This document shows, piece by piece, positions 1 through 9,081 of a stretch of DNA of 64,000 bases. The notes under the pieces are model-generated. The model saw only the letters and a list, made by a program, of their open reading frames with translations, was not told the DNA's origin and ran no database searches. Source of the DNA: Pseudomonas kermanshahensis. Its GTDB lineage: Bacteria; Pseudomonadota; Gammaproteobacteria; Pseudomonadales; Pseudomonadaceae. The stretch's first letter is position 1. Each line of letters starts with the position of its first letter. The translations under genes were made by a program, and so were the position numbers. Location: NCBI RefSeq assembly GCF_014269205.2, contig NZ_JABWRY020000001.1, positions 1,488,001-1,552,000 of the forward strand, in the 5' to 3' direction.

Positions 1-1690
1 TGCCCAGGTCGCCGTTGATGCCAAGCTCCACACCCTGGTTTCGCGCTTTGGCAATGTTCTGGTACTGGCCGCAGGGCGCAGCGCAGTTAGGCTGCGCGGG
101 TACCGTGACGTTTTGAATGGAGTCCTCGATGTTGGCCACGAACAGCGCGGCGTCCAGCTTCCATTGCGGGGCGATCTGGCCGCTGTAGCCGAGCTCATAG
201 TGTGTCGCCCGCTCAGACTTCAAGTCGGGGCTCGGGATCACCGTGCCGAAGCGCGTCGAGTAGCGATCCTTGATGGTCGCGAAGCGGCTTTTGCGTGCCA
301 CGGTCAGGCGCAGTTGGCCGTCGTCGTGGGTGCCTAGCAGCGGGTTGGTATTGGCGAACAGGCCCAGTTGCGCGTTGACGGCGTCGTTGCTGCCAGTGGG
401 TTCGTCATAGCGCGTGGCCTGCGATGGCGAGCTGGCGTTGGTGCCGTAGTTCTGTGCGTCCAGGCTCTTGCGGTAGTTGTACGAGACGCCGCCCACCACG
501 CTGAAGATGTCGTTCAGGCGCAGGGTGTCTTCCAGGGCAATCGACTGAGTCTGGTCGCGGAAGTGGGTCTGGGGGTTGGCGCCATCACGCGAGCGATGCA
601 CATCATCTTTGAAGTGATAGGCAATGCCCAGGCGGTTGGCCTCGCTCAAGGCCAAGTCGCCTTCCACCGAAAAGCCGCTGCTCTCGTCATCGTATTTACT
701 GGGGAAGCCCGGCTGCAAAGCGCCGACCACGCCATTGCGATAGGTGAAGCTTTCCAGCGAGTTCTTGAAGGTGTCGTGGTACACGCGCGTTTTCAGGGCG
801 TGCTCGCCAAAGCCGGTCTTGGTGGCGATGAACACACTGGTATTGTCCGACCGCGGCCACTCCCACCAGCGCGCACGTTGGCCGGTGGTCGGCAGGTCGC
901 CGGCATATGGCGGTTGGCCCTTGCTGCCTTCCTGCTGAACGTAGCCGAGCACGTATTCATCGGTTTCACTGGGGGTGAAGCCGACTTTGAAGCTGAATTT
1001 GCTGTCGCGGTGGTTGCTGTTCTCGCGCCGCCCCGTGCCCTGCTGGTTGTTGGTTGGCTTGAAGTCATCGGGCAGCAGGGTGTAGTCGTAATCGACATAG
1101 GACACGCCGCCCTGAACCCACCACAGGCCCTGGTTGGAACCCACATTGGCGTAACTGCGGTAGGCATTCACGTTACCGTGATCGGTCAGCTCCAGCCCCC
1201 CACCCACTTCGCCCTCGAACGCTTGCGTGGGGCGGCGGGTCACCAGGTTGATCGCCCCGCCCAGGGTGTTGGGGCCGTACAGCAGTGAGGCGAAGCCCTT
1301 GTCCACCTGGATGCGTGACAGGTCGTAGGTGGTGAAACGCCCCAGGTCGATGTTGCCGTCGTAAGGTACGTAGGTGGGAATGCCGTCGATGAACACCGGC
1401 ACCTGCAGGCGATCGAAACCGCGCACGAATACCACCTGCTCGGCGCGACCACCGATGTAACCGAGGTTGACCCCAGGGCCTAATGTCAGCGCGCTGCCGA
1501 CGGTCTCGCGGTCGTGCAGCCGAATGTCTTTCAAGTCGATGACGCTACCACCCGTGGACAGCGTTTCGTCCCGTGGTGCGGAAATCTGGATTTCGCCGAG
1601 GTTGAAGGTGTTGTTTTGTTCGGCGACAGCGGGTTGAGCACCGAGGGCTGCGACGGCAACCATCACGGTGCGCGGTGTTAGCGGCTTCAT
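1..1690 (-). CDS. TonB-dependent outer-membrane receptor (3' end outside window)
   Basis: Outer-membrane gated channel for a TonB-dependent ligand, probably an iron or other metal chelate; the substrate cannot be read from the sequence. About 563 residues are visible and the frame is still open at base 1. The protein starts with a signal peptide (MKPLTPRTVMVAVAALGAQP, then AVA-E). It continues with a plug domain (ETVGSALTLGPGVN, later LYGPNTLGGAINLVTRRP near residue 130) and the start of the beta barrel. The ATG at 1690 follows a good ribosome binding site (AGGAG). No partner genes are beside it. Two related AT-rich dyads lie 45 and 190 bp upstream and may be operators. Family assignment is firm; ligand unknown. 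Confidence 0.9.
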   Translation of the reverse strand, partial: MKPLTPRTVMVAVAALGAQPAVAEQNNTFNLGEIQISAPRDETLSTGGSVIDLKDIRLHDRETVGSALTLGPGVNLGYIGGRAEQVVFVRGFDRLQVPVFIDGIPTYVPYDGNIDLGRFTTYDLSRIQVDKGFASLLYGPNTLGGAINLVTRRPTQAFEGEVGGGLELTDHGNVNAYRSYANVGSNQGLWWVQGGVSYVDYDYTLLPDDFKPTNNQQGTGRRENSNHRDSKFSFKVGFTPSETDEYVLGYVQQEGSKGQPPYAGDLPTTGQRARWWEWPRSDNTSVFIATKTGFGEHALKTRVYHDTFKNSLESFTYRNGVVGALQPGFPSKYDDESSGFSVEGDLALSEANRLGIAYHFKDDVHRSRDGANPQTHFRDQTQSIALEDTLRLNDIFSVVGGVSYNYRKSLDAQNYGTNASSPSQATRYDEPTGSNDAVNAQLGLFANTNPLLGTHDDGQLRLTVARKSRFATIKDRYSTRFGTVIPSPDLKSERATHYELGYSGQIAPQWKLDAALFVANIEDSIQNVTVPAQPNCAAPCGQYQNIAKARNQGVELGINGDLG

Positions 1691-1734
1691 TACTGCTCCT
1701 GGGTCGGCCATGGCGGTGGCGGGCCTGGCGACGT

Positions 1735-1752
1735 TATATATTGTTGTATATA
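1735..1752. promoter_or_regulatory. AT-rich imperfect palindrome upstream of TonB receptor, copy 1
   Basis: TATATATTGTTGTATATA is an imperfect dyad 45 bp upstream of the receptor start codon. It matches copy 2 (1882-1899, opposite strand) at 16 of 18 positions. The repetition in a GC-rich genome suggests binding sites for a local regulator; identity unknown. Confidence 0.45.
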
Positions 1753-1881
1753 GCGATAGGCGAAATTAACCGACCACGACCTCCCCAGGGCGTGATCAGT
1801 CAGCGATCGCAAAACAGATGGCAGGATGGCAGATGGCCAACCGCGGGGAATCCTAGCGTTGTTTACGGGTGGTTACAACGA

Positions 1882-1899
1882 TGTATACAAAAATATATA
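1882..1899. promoter_or_regulatory. AT-rich imperfect palindrome upstream of TonB receptor, copy 2
   Basis: The minus strand reads TATATATTTTTGTATACA, differing from copy 1 at two positions. The centres of the two copies are 147 bp apart, about 14 helical turns, which would permit looping. No regulator gene is adjacent on this side. Confidence 0.4.
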
Positions 1900-1962
1900 G
1901 CGTGTGCCGAGATCGGTAGGGAGGGAGGTCGCAATGGTGCCCCTCCGGTCATGCGCGGTCTG

Positions 1963-2055
1963 TGTAGGAGCAGCCTTGTGCTGCGAAGAGGCCGGTGGCA
2001 GCGCTGAAGATTCCCGGTGGGGTCACGGGCCTCTTCGCAGCACAAGGCTGCTCCT
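1963..2055. repeat. REP inverted pair (type with GTAGGAGC), right arm used as IS target
   Basis: Two REP arms face each other: the left begins TGTAGGAGCAGCCTTGTGCT and the right is its reverse complement ending in GGCTGCTCCT. They are separated by about 35 bp. This is the usual Pseudomonas REP/BIME layout. The right arm is cut at CTCCT by the insertion sequence beginning at 2056. The remaining stretch from 1753 to 1962 holds only the dyad described above; I see no gene in it. Confidence 0.8.
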
Positions 2056-2308
2056 ATGTATGGACTCGCCCACACTGTCTAGCTGCTTTTGAACTTAGGA
2101 ACCCGGTTGCATCTATGTATCAGGCCTATTCGAGGAAGCTTTTTGCTTCTGGCCAACATCGTGGTGAGCTCGCAGCGTGCCGTTTACATTGAGGCCATTC
2201 ATCAGGCCTGTAGGAGCAGAGGCATCTGTCTGCGACGGTCTTACCAGGGGTCAATGTTCACTAGCAGGGGTTGGAGCGCTCGGCGCCCCGGTGGCATTGC
2301 TCGGTTGA
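2056..2308 (-). ncRNA. Candidate bridge/seek RNA region of IS copy A
   Basis: Non-coding 3' end of the element, identical to 12218-12470 of copy B. It contains a 13-nt match to the REP target (2207-2219) and a donor-end-like stretch. In IS1111-group elements the guide RNA is reported to come from the non-coding end downstream of the transposase. Transcript limits and folding are not determined here. Confidence 0.35.
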
Positions 2309-3412
2309 TCAGAGGCTCATAGCAGCCTCCGAGTTGCTGTTCGGTTTGCGCTGATATACCTGATCGCTCTGCAACAAGGCCCAGATAATGCGCAGATTTC
2401 GATTAGCCAGTCTGATCGCCGCCTCCTTGCGTCCAAGGCGGGATAGCCAGCGTAAAAGGCGGTGATCGTCTGGCTGATCGGAATCAGGCCTTAGCTGACT
2501 CAAGACAGCATGCGCCCCCTGGATCATCAGGCTGCGTATGTAGCCATCACCTCGCTTGCTCATCCTGCCCAGCCTGATTTTGTTTCCGCTGCTGTGCTGG
2601 TCGGGCACGATACCGAAGAAGGCGGCATACATTCGGCCACTGGCGAAGCGGCTAGGCTCGGTCTGTTTCGCCACGATCGCCGTGGCAATGATTGGGCCCA
2701 CGCCACGAATGGTGATCAACCGCTGTGCGACCTTATCTTCCTGGGCTGTCGCTTCAAGCCGCCTACTCAGCGTCGCAATGCGTTCACCCAGAGAGAGCCA
2801 GTCAGTCAGCAGCTCATCGAGCAACTCGCGCAACAAGTCGGGCAGAGGTAAAGAGGCATCTTCAAGAGCCCGTGGCACATGCGAATTGATCGCCGCATCG
2901 CCTTGAGGCATGGAGACGCCATGCTCTAGCAGCAGGCCACGTATCTGATTACCCAGCGCTGTATGCCGCTTGATGTTGCCGCGCCGGACACGGTGCAGCG
3001 CTTGAATAGCCAGTGCTGTAGTGCTCTTGATCGGGATTGAGGCAATACTGGTATCGCGACCGGCACGCAAAATGGCATGGGCGTCGTTACGGTCATTCTT
3101 CGCGCCGCTGCGGTGTTCGGCAACGCGTTGCGCAGGCAGGATCCGAACCGGATTACCCTTGGCCTGCAGTAGTCTGGCCCAGGCTTGCGCACCAGGACCG
3201 CACTCCATTAAGACAGTCACCGTCACTGGCAGCTTGATTAGAAAATCATGGAAATTTTGACGGGATTTGATGCGATTTTCGTAGATCACCCGACCGGTAG
3301 CATCCTCGCCTGCTAACTGGAAGACCTGTTTGGCCAGGTCTACGCAGAGGGTTGTGCAAAGCTCCACATCAGTGGAAGACAGGGGATCGTGCTTCGAACT
3401 ATGCTTCTTCAT
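2309..3412 (-). CDS. IS110-family transposase (copy A)
   Basis: DEDD recombinase of 367 aa. The N-terminal RuvC-like domain shows D in CVDLAKQVFQL, E in VLMECGPG and the paired aspartates in AKNDRNDAHAIL. The C-terminal transposase_20 domain has RGVGPIIATA and the serine-containing HSSGNKIRLGRMSKRGDGYI. I start at the ATG at 3412, preceded by GAGGGCGAG. The upstream in-frame ATG lies in the terminal repeat and would add 25 poorly conserved residues. The protein is identical to copy B, indicating a recent duplication. Likely functional: no stop or frameshift. Confidence 0.92.
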   Translation of the reverse strand: MKKHSSKHDPLSSTDVELCTTLCVDLAKQVFQLAGEDATGRVIYENRIKSRQNFHDFLIKLPVTVTVLMECGPGAQAWARLLQAKGNPVRILPAQRVAEHRSGAKNDRNDAHAILRAGRDTSIASIPIKSTTALAIQALHRVRRGNIKRHTALGNQIRGLLLEHGVSMPQGDAAINSHVPRALEDASLPLPDLLRELLDELLTDWLSLGERIATLSRRLEATAQEDKVAQRLITIRGVGPIIATAIVAKQTEPSRFASGRMYAAFFGIVPDQHSSGNKIRLGRMSKRGDGYIRSLMIQGAHAVLSQLRPDSDQPDDHRLLRWLSRLGRKEAAIRLANRNLRIIWALLQSDQVYQRKPNSNSEAAMSL

Positions 3413-3537
3413 GGTCTCGCCCTCGCTGCCGTTGGCTTCTTTGAACGCCACCGTGGCACTGTGATGCCTCGGCGGGGGCGAGTCCATCGATTACAGTGGA
3501 AGGCGTATGCCTTGAGGATCAAACAACGCTCCGAAAC

Positions 3538-5148
3538 CTAGCCCGCCGTCTCAACTTCCAAAAACGCCGCCTCCAACAACTGCCGCGTATACGCATGCTG
3601 CGGCGCGTGGAAGATCGCCTGCGCATCCCCTTGCTCTACCACCTGCCCCTGCTTGATCACCATCAACTGATGGCTCAGCGCCTTGACCACTGCCAGGTCA
3701 TGGCTGATGAACAGGTAGGTCAGGTTGTACTTCTGCTGCAGGCTGCGTAGCAACTCCACCACCTGCCGCTGCACCGTTCGGTCCAGCGCCGAGGTGGGTT
3801 CATCCAGCAGGATCAACGCCGGTTTCAACACCAACGCCCGGGCAATCGCAATGCGCTGGCGCTGCCCGCCCGAGAACTCATGCGGGTAGCGGTGCCGTGT
3901 CCGCGGGTCCAGCCCCACTTCCTCCAACGCAGCAATGATCGCCGCTTCCTGCTCTTCAGCGGTGCCGATGCGGTGAATTCGCAACCCTTCACCTACGATG
4001 TCTGCCACGCACATGCGTGGGCTGAGGCTGCCAAACGGGTCTTGGAACACCACCTGCATTTCTCGCCGCAGCGGGCGTACTGCCTTCTGGTTCATCCCGG
4101 CGAGGTCTTGGCCGTGAAAGCGAATGCCGCCCTGGCTTGAAATCAAGCGCAAGATGGCCAGCCCGAGCGTCGACTTGCCCGAGCCACTCTCGCCGACAAT
4201 CCCCAGCGTCTGCCCCTGGGGCAAGCTGAAGTTGATGCCGTCCACCGCCTTCACATGGTCCACGGTGCGCCGCAAGAAGCCTTTTTTGATGGGGAACCAG
4301 ACCTTGAGGTCATCCACTTCCAGCAACGGCGCGCCGACTGGGTTGTGGGCAGGTTGGCCGCTGGGTTCGGCATTGATCAGCATCTGCGTGTAGTGATGCT
4401 GCGGCGCACTGAACAGCGTCGCGCAATCCGCCTGCTCGACAATCTGCCCGCGCTGCATCACGCACACGCGGTGGGCAATGCGCCGCACCAGGTTCAGGTC
4501 ATGGCTGATCAACAGCAGCGCCATGCCCAACCGCGCCTGCAGCTCCTTGAGCAGGTCGAGAATCTTCAACTGCACGGTCACGTCCAGCGCGGTGGTGGGT
4601 TCGTCGGCAATGAGCAGTTCTGGCTCGTTGGCCAGCGCCATGGCGATCATCACCCGCTGCCGCTGCCCACCCGACAGCTCGTGGGGCAGGGCCTTGAGGC
4701 GCTTGCGCGGTTCGGGAATCCCAACCAGTTCCAACAGCTCCAGCGTGCGTGCGGTGGCTTCCTTGCCGGTCAGGCCTTTGTGCAGCAGCAGGATTTCGTT
4801 GATCTGCTTCTCGATGCAGTGCAGCGGGTTCAGCGAGGTCATCGGCTCCTGGAAGATCATGGCAATGCGGTTGCCACGGATATGCCGCAAGGCCTTCTCG
4901 CTCTGCTGCAGCAAGTCTTTGCCCTCGTAGCGGATGCTGCCGCTGGGGTGGCGGGCGAGGGGGTAGGGCAGCAGGCGCAGGATCGAGTGGGCGGTCACCG
5001 ATTTGCCCGAGCCGCTCTCGCCGACCAGGGCCAGGGTCTCGCCCTTGCGGATGTCGAAACTGATGCCGTCGACCACCCGGTTGACCTGCTCGCCGGTGAC
5101 GAACTCCACCGCGAGATCACGCACTTCGATCAGGTTGTGTTCGCTCAT
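3538..5148 (-). CDS. yejF: Peptide ABC importer, tandem ATPase subunit (YejF/NppD)
   Basis: Energises import of oligopeptides or peptide-like antibiotics across the inner membrane. The 536-aa protein has two fused ABC domains. The first has Walker A GESGSGKS (residues 43-50), signature LSGGQRQR and Walker B LLIADEPT. The second repeats GESGSGKS near 315, then FSGGQRQR and LILLDEPT. Each ends with the oligopeptide-transporter C-terminal extension. The ATG at 5148 (RBS AAGGAA) is one base after the stop of the preceding permease, so translation is coupled. The gene ends about 45 bp before IS copy A. Confidence 0.93.
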   Translation of the reverse strand: MSEHNLIEVRDLAVEFVTGEQVNRVVDGISFDIRKGETLALVGESGSGKSVTAHSILRLLPYPLARHPSGSIRYEGKDLLQQSEKALRHIRGNRIAMIFQEPMTSLNPLHCIEKQINEILLLHKGLTGKEATARTLELLELVGIPEPRKRLKALPHELSGGQRQRVMIAMALANEPELLIADEPTTALDVTVQLKILDLLKELQARLGMALLLISHDLNLVRRIAHRVCVMQRGQIVEQADCATLFSAPQHHYTQMLINAEPSGQPAHNPVGAPLLEVDDLKVWFPIKKGFLRRTVDHVKAVDGINFSLPQGQTLGIVGESGSGKSTLGLAILRLISSQGGIRFHGQDLAGMNQKAVRPLRREMQVVFQDPFGSLSPRMCVADIVGEGLRIHRIGTAEEQEAAIIAALEEVGLDPRTRHRYPHEFSGGQRQRIAIARALVLKPALILLDEPTSALDRTVQRQVVELLRSLQQKYNLTYLFISHDLAVVKALSHQLMVIKQGQVVEQGDAQAIFHAPQHAYTRQLLEAAFLEVETAG

Positions 5149-5149
5149 G

Positions 5150-6169
5150 TCATTTCCTTGGGTCGAAGGCATCGCGGGCGGATTCGCCGATGAACACCAG
5201 CAAGCTCAGCATCACCGCCAGCACGGCGAATGCGCTGATGCCCAGCCATGGCGCCTGCAGGTTGGATTTGCCTTGGGCGACCAGTTCGCCCAGCGACGGC
5301 GAGCCAGCGGGCAGGCCGAAGCCGAGGAAGTCCAGGGCGGTCAGCGTGCCGATGGCGCCGGTGAGGATGAACGGCATGAAGGTCATGGTCGAGATCATCG
5401 CGTTGGGCAGAATGTGCCGGTACATGATCGCGCCATTGCGCATGCCCAGGGCGCGGGCGGCGCGCACGTATTCAAGGTTGCGGCCACGCAGGAACTCGGC
5501 GCGCACCACGTCCACCAGGCTCATCCACGAGAACAGCAGCATGATCCCCAGCAGCCACCAGAAGTTGGGCTGCACGAAGCTTGCGAGGATGATCAGCAGG
5601 TACAGCACCGGCAAGCCCGACCAAATCTCCAGAAAGCGCTGACCGGCCAGGTCGACCCAGCCGCCATAAAAGCCCTGCAAGGCCCCGGCGATGACGCCGA
5701 CGATGGAACTGAGGATGGTCAGGGTCAGGGCGAACAGCACCGACACGCGGAAGCCGTAGATCACCCGCGCCATCACATCACGGCCCTGGTCATCGGTGCC
5801 CAGCCAGTTGTCCGCCGAAGGCGGGGCGGGGGCCGGGACCTTGAGGTCGTAGTTGATGCTTTGGTAACTGAAGGGGATTGGCGCCCACAGCACGAAGCTG
5901 TCTTTCTTGGCCAGCAGTTCGCGGATGTACGGGCTCTTGTAGTTGGCCTCCAGCGGGAACTCGCCGCCAAAGGTGGTCTCCGGGTAGCGCTTGAACGCAG
6001 GGAAGTACCACTCGCCGTCGTAACGCACGGCAATCGGTTTGTCGTTGGCGATCAGCTCGGCGCCCAGGCTCAGGCCGAACAGGATGAGGAACAGCCACAA
6101 CGACCACCAGCCGCGGCGGTTGGCCTTGAAGCGCTCGAAGCGCCGGCGGTTGAGAGGGGACAGTGCCAT
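5150..6169 (-). CDS. yejE: Peptide ABC importer, inner-membrane permease (YejE/NppC)
   Basis: Second permease subunit, 339 aa. It has an N-terminal membrane helix (WWSLWLFLILFGLSLGAELI), then a long periplasmic insert of about 110 residues, which is typical of YejE. The BPD_transp_1 domain follows, with the ATPase-contacting EAA loop at EYVRAARALG. It pairs with the YejB-type permease just upstream. The gap to that gene is one base and to yejF one base, so all are one operon. It ends with DAFDPRK. Confidence 0.92.
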   Translation of the reverse strand: MALSPLNRRRFERFKANRRGWWSLWLFLILFGLSLGAELIANDKPIAVRYDGEWYFPAFKRYPETTFGGEFPLEANYKSPYIRELLAKKDSFVLWAPIPFSYQSINYDLKVPAPAPPSADNWLGTDDQGRDVMARVIYGFRVSVLFALTLTILSSIVGVIAGALQGFYGGWVDLAGQRFLEIWSGLPVLYLLIILASFVQPNFWWLLGIMLLFSWMSLVDVVRAEFLRGRNLEYVRAARALGMRNGAIMYRHILPNAMISTMTFMPFILTGAIGTLTALDFLGFGLPAGSPSLGELVAQGKSNLQAPWLGISAFAVLAVMLSLLVFIGESARDAFDPRK

Positions 6170-6170
6170 G

Positions 6171-7244
6171 TCAGTGCTCCCGGCTGGCGAAGTCGATGCG
6201 TGGATCGACCAGGGTGTAGGTCAGGTCGCCGATCAGTTTCACCACCAGCCCTAGCAGGGTGAAGATGAACAGGGTGCCGAAGACCACCGGGTAGTCGCGG
6301 TTGATGGCCGCCTCGAAGCTCATCAGGCCCAGGCCGTCGAGCGAGAAAATCACCTCGATCAGCAGCGAGCCTGTGAAGAAGATGCCGATGAAGGCCGAGG
6401 GGAAGCCGGCGATCACCAGCAGCATGGCGTTACGGAACACATGCCCGTACAGCACCCGCGAGCGGCTCAGGCCTTTGGCCTTGGCGGTGACCACGTACTG
6501 CTTGTTGATCTCGTCGAGGAAGCTGTTTTTGGTCAGCAGGGTCATGGTGGCGAAGTTGCCGATGACCAGTGCGGTGATCGGCAGCACCAGGTGCCAGAAG
6601 TAGTCGAGCACCTTGCCGGTGGTGGACAGTTCATCGAAGTTGTTCGAGGTCAGCCCCCGCAGCGGGAACCAGTCGAAGTAGCTGCCACCGGCGAACAATA
6701 CAATCAGCAGGATGGCGAACAGGAACGCCGGGATGGCGTAGCCGACGATGATCGCCGAACTGGTCCAGACGTCGAAGTGGCTGCCGTGGCGCACGGCCTT
6801 GGCGATGCCCAGGGGGATGGACACCAGGTACATGATCAGGGTGCTCCATAACCCTAGCGAGATCGACACCGGCATCTTCTCGATGATCAGATCGATGACC
6901 TTGGCATCGCGGAAGAAGCTGTCGCCAAAATCCAGCTGGGCGTAGTTCTTGATCATGATCCAGAGGCGTTCGGGCGGTGACTTGTCGAAGCCGTACATAC
7001 GCTCGATCTCGGCAATCAGCGCCGGGTCCAGGCCCTGCGCGCCGCGGTAGCTGGAACCGGCCACCGAGACTTCGGCGCCGCCGCCGGCGATGCGGCTGGT
7101 AGCGCCTTCGAAGCCTTCGAGCTTGGCGATCATTTGCTCGACCGGGCCGCCGGGCGCGGCCTGGACGATGATGAAGTTGATGATCAGGATGCCGAACAGG
7201 GTCGGGATGATCAGCAGCAGGCGGCGCAGGATATAGGCCAGCAT
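6171..7244 (-). CDS. yejB: Peptide ABC importer, inner-membrane permease (YejB/NppB)
   Basis: First permease subunit, 357 aa. It starts [20 protein letters not shown], the amphipathic start and first helix of DppB/OppB/YejB proteins. An internal loop of about 60 residues precedes the transport domain, and the EAA loop reads [15 protein letters not shown]. The ATG at 7244 sits one base after the stop of the upstream binding-protein gene; the longer frame adds only nine poorly supported residues. It forms the heterodimeric channel with the YejE-type subunit. Confidence 0.92.
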   Translation of the reverse strand: MLAYILRRLLLIIPTLFGILIINFIIVQAAPGGPVEQMIAKLEGFEGATSRIAGGGAEVSVAGSSYRGAQGLDPALIAEIERMYGFDKSPPERLWIMIKNYAQLDFGDSFFRDAKVIDLIIEKMPVSISLGLWSTLIMYLVSIPLGIAKAVRHGSHFDVWTSSAIIVGYAIPAFLFAILLIVLFAGGSYFDWFPLRGLTSNNFDELSTTGKVLDYFWHLVLPITALVIGNFATMTLLTKNSFLDEINKQYVVTAKAKGLSRSRVLYGHVFRNAMLLVIAGFPSAFIGIFFTGSLLIEVIFSLDGLGLMSFEAAINRDYPVVFGTLFIFTLLGLVVKLIGDLTYTLVDPRIDFASREH

Positions 7245-7245
7245 C

Positions 7246-9081
7246 TCAGTTGGCCTCGCCCGCGGAGGCATCGGTGACGGCTGGGGTCACGCCAGGCTTG
7301 ATCCACCAGGTGTCGATGCCGATGTCGTACTTGGGCGAGACGCTCGGGTGGCCGATGTGGTTCCAGTAGGCCACGCGCCAGGTCTTGATGTGCCAGTTGG
7401 GGATCACGTAGTAGCCCCACAGCAGTACGCGGTCCAGTGCCCGTGCGTGGTTGATCAGGCTCTGGCGTGAGTCGGCGTTGATCAACTGTTCCACCAGTTG
7501 GTCGATGGCCGGGTCACGCAGGCCGATGAAGTTGCGGCTGCCGGGGTTGTCGGCGGCGGCGCTGGACCAGAACTCGCGCTGTTCGTTGCCCGGCGAATTG
7601 GATTGCGGGTAACCGCCGACGATCATGTCGTAGTCGCGTGAGCGCAGGCGGTTGATGTATTGCGAAACGTCGACCCGGCGGATGTTCAGGTCAATGCCCA
7701 AGTCGGCAAGGTTGCGTTTGAACGGCAGCAGAATGCGCTCGAATTCGGTCTGGGCCAGCAGAAACTCGATGGACACCGGCTTGCCGTCCTTGTCGACCAT
7801 CTTGTCGTCGACGATTTTCCAGCCGGCCTCCTGCAGAAGCTTGTAGGCCTGGCGCTGCTGTTCACGGATCATGCCGCTGGCGTCGGTGACCGGGTTGTGG
7901 AACGCCTCGCTATAGACCTGCTCGGGCACCTTGCCGCGCAGCGGTTCGAGTATTTTCAGCTCGTCAGCGGAGGGCACGCCCCTGGCGGCCATGTCGGAGT
8001 TTTCGAAGTAGCTGCCGGTGCGGGTGTAGGCACCGTTGAACAGCTGCTTGTTGGTCCACTCGAAGTCCAGCAGCAGGCTCAGCGCCTGGCGCACGCGGAT
8101 GTCCTGGAAGACCGGTTTGCGCAGGTTGAAGATGAAACCCTGCATGCCGGTGGGGTTGCCGTTGGGCAGCTCTTCCTTGATCAAGCGGCCATCGCGGACC
8201 GCCGGGACGTTGTAGGCGGTGGCCCAGTTTTTTGCGCTTACCTCGAGCGCGTAGTCGAACGCCCCAGCCTTCAATGCCTCCAGCGCTACGGCCGTGTCGC
8301 GGTAAGCGTCGAAGGTCATGGCATCGAAGTTGAACTGACCACGGTTGATCGGCAGGTCCTTGGCCCAGTAGTCCTTGACCCGCTCGTAGCGGATGGTACG
8401 CCCGGCCTTGACCTCGGCGACCTTGTACGGGCCGCTGCCCAGCGGTATTTCCAGGTTGCCGCGGTTGAAGTCGCGGTTTTCGTACCAGTGTTTGGGTAGC
8501 ACAGGCAGCTGGCCGAGAATCAGCGGCAGTTCGCGGTTGTTCTGGTGCTTGAACTTGAACAGCACCCGCAGCGGGTCTTCGGCGACCACTTCGGCAACGT
8601 CGGCGTAGTACTGGCGGTACAGCGGCGCGCCGTCCTTGATCAGGGCATTGAAGGTGAAGACCACATCGTCGGCACGCATCGGGTGGCCGTCATGGAAGCG
8701 GGCTTCGGGGCGCAGGTAGAAGCGTACCCAGCTGTTGTCCGGGGCTTTTTCGATTTTGCCGGCAACCAGGCCGTATTCGGTGAACGGCTCGTCCTGGCTC
8801 TGGCGCATCAGGGTGTCGTAGATGACGCTGATGTTTTCGGCGGCCACACCCTTGTTGATGAAGGGGTTGAGGCTGTCGAAGCCACCGAAGCTGGACTGGC
8901 GGAACGTGCCGCCCTTGGGCGCATCGGGGTTCACGTAGTCGAAATGCTTGAAGTCGGCGGGGTATTTCGGCGCCTCGTCGTAGAGCGTCAGTGCGTGTTG
9001 GGGGGCGGCCAGCGTGGGCAGGCTTAGGCACGCGAGCAGCAGGCTGCCGGCCAGCTGGCGCAGGCGGTGCGTTGGCATCAT
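7246..9081 (-). CDS. yejA: Peptide ABC importer, periplasmic solute-binding protein 2 (YejA/NppA2)
   Basis: Periplasmic SBP_bac_5 family protein, 611 aa, that delivers peptides to the permease. It has a signal peptide ([17 protein letters not shown]). The mature part begins [20 protein letters not shown], with the typical DAPKGGTFR and [12 protein letters not shown] motifs. The start overlaps the stop of the preceding gene as ATGATG. The much longer open frame upstream runs antisense-like through the neighbouring gene and is not coding. About a third of residues look shared with the neighbouring binding protein, so the pair arose by duplication. Confidence 0.93.
   Translation of the reverse strand: MMPTHRLRQLAGSLLLACLSLPTLAAPQHALTLYDEAPKYPADFKHFDYVNPDAPKGGTFRQSSFGGFDSLNPFINKGVAAENISVIYDTLMRQSQDEPFTEYGLVAGKIEKAPDNSWVRFYLRPEARFHDGHPMRADDVVFTFNALIKDGAPLYRQYYADVAEVVAEDPLRVLFKFKHQNNRELPLILGQLPVLPKHWYENRDFNRGNLEIPLGSGPYKVAEVKAGRTIRYERVKDYWAKDLPINRGQFNFDAMTFDAYRDTAVALEALKAGAFDYALEVSAKNWATAYNVPAVRDGRLIKEELPNGNPTGMQGFIFNLRKPVFQDIRVRQALSLLLDFEWTNKQLFNGAYTRTGSYFENSDMAARGVPSADELKILEPLRGKVPEQVYSEAFHNPVTDASGMIREQQRQAYKLLQEAGWKIVDDKMVDKDGKPVSIEFLLAQTEFERILLPFKRNLADLGIDLNIRRVDVSQYINRLRSRDYDMIVGGYPQSNSPGNEQREFWSSAAADNPGSRNFIGLRDPAIDQLVEQLINADSRQSLINHARALDRVLLWGYYVIPNWHIKTWRVAYWNHIGHPSVSPKYDIGIDTWWIKPGVTPAVTDASAGEAN

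Larger units (their letters stand above)
2056..3491 (-). mobile_element. IS110-family (IS1111-type) insertion sequence, copy A, 1436 bp
   Basis: The ends were defined by comparing with copy B at 11035-12470: the sequence is shared between the two loci and the flanks differ outside it. Both ends carry the sub-terminal inverted repeat ATGGACTCGCCC, a few bases inside the tip, as in the IS1111 group. Removing the element restores an REP arm (GGCTGCTCCT joined to ACAG). No target duplication is visible, as expected for IS110. It contains one transposase gene and a 253-bp non-coding 3' end. It resembles the REP-targeting elements of P. putida such as ISPpu9 and ISPpu10; exact naming needs a database. 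Confidence 0.88.

Noticed and set aside
1691..2055. Small gene in the region upstream of the TonB receptor
   Set aside because: Short ORFs there run through the REP inverted repeat and have no coding character.
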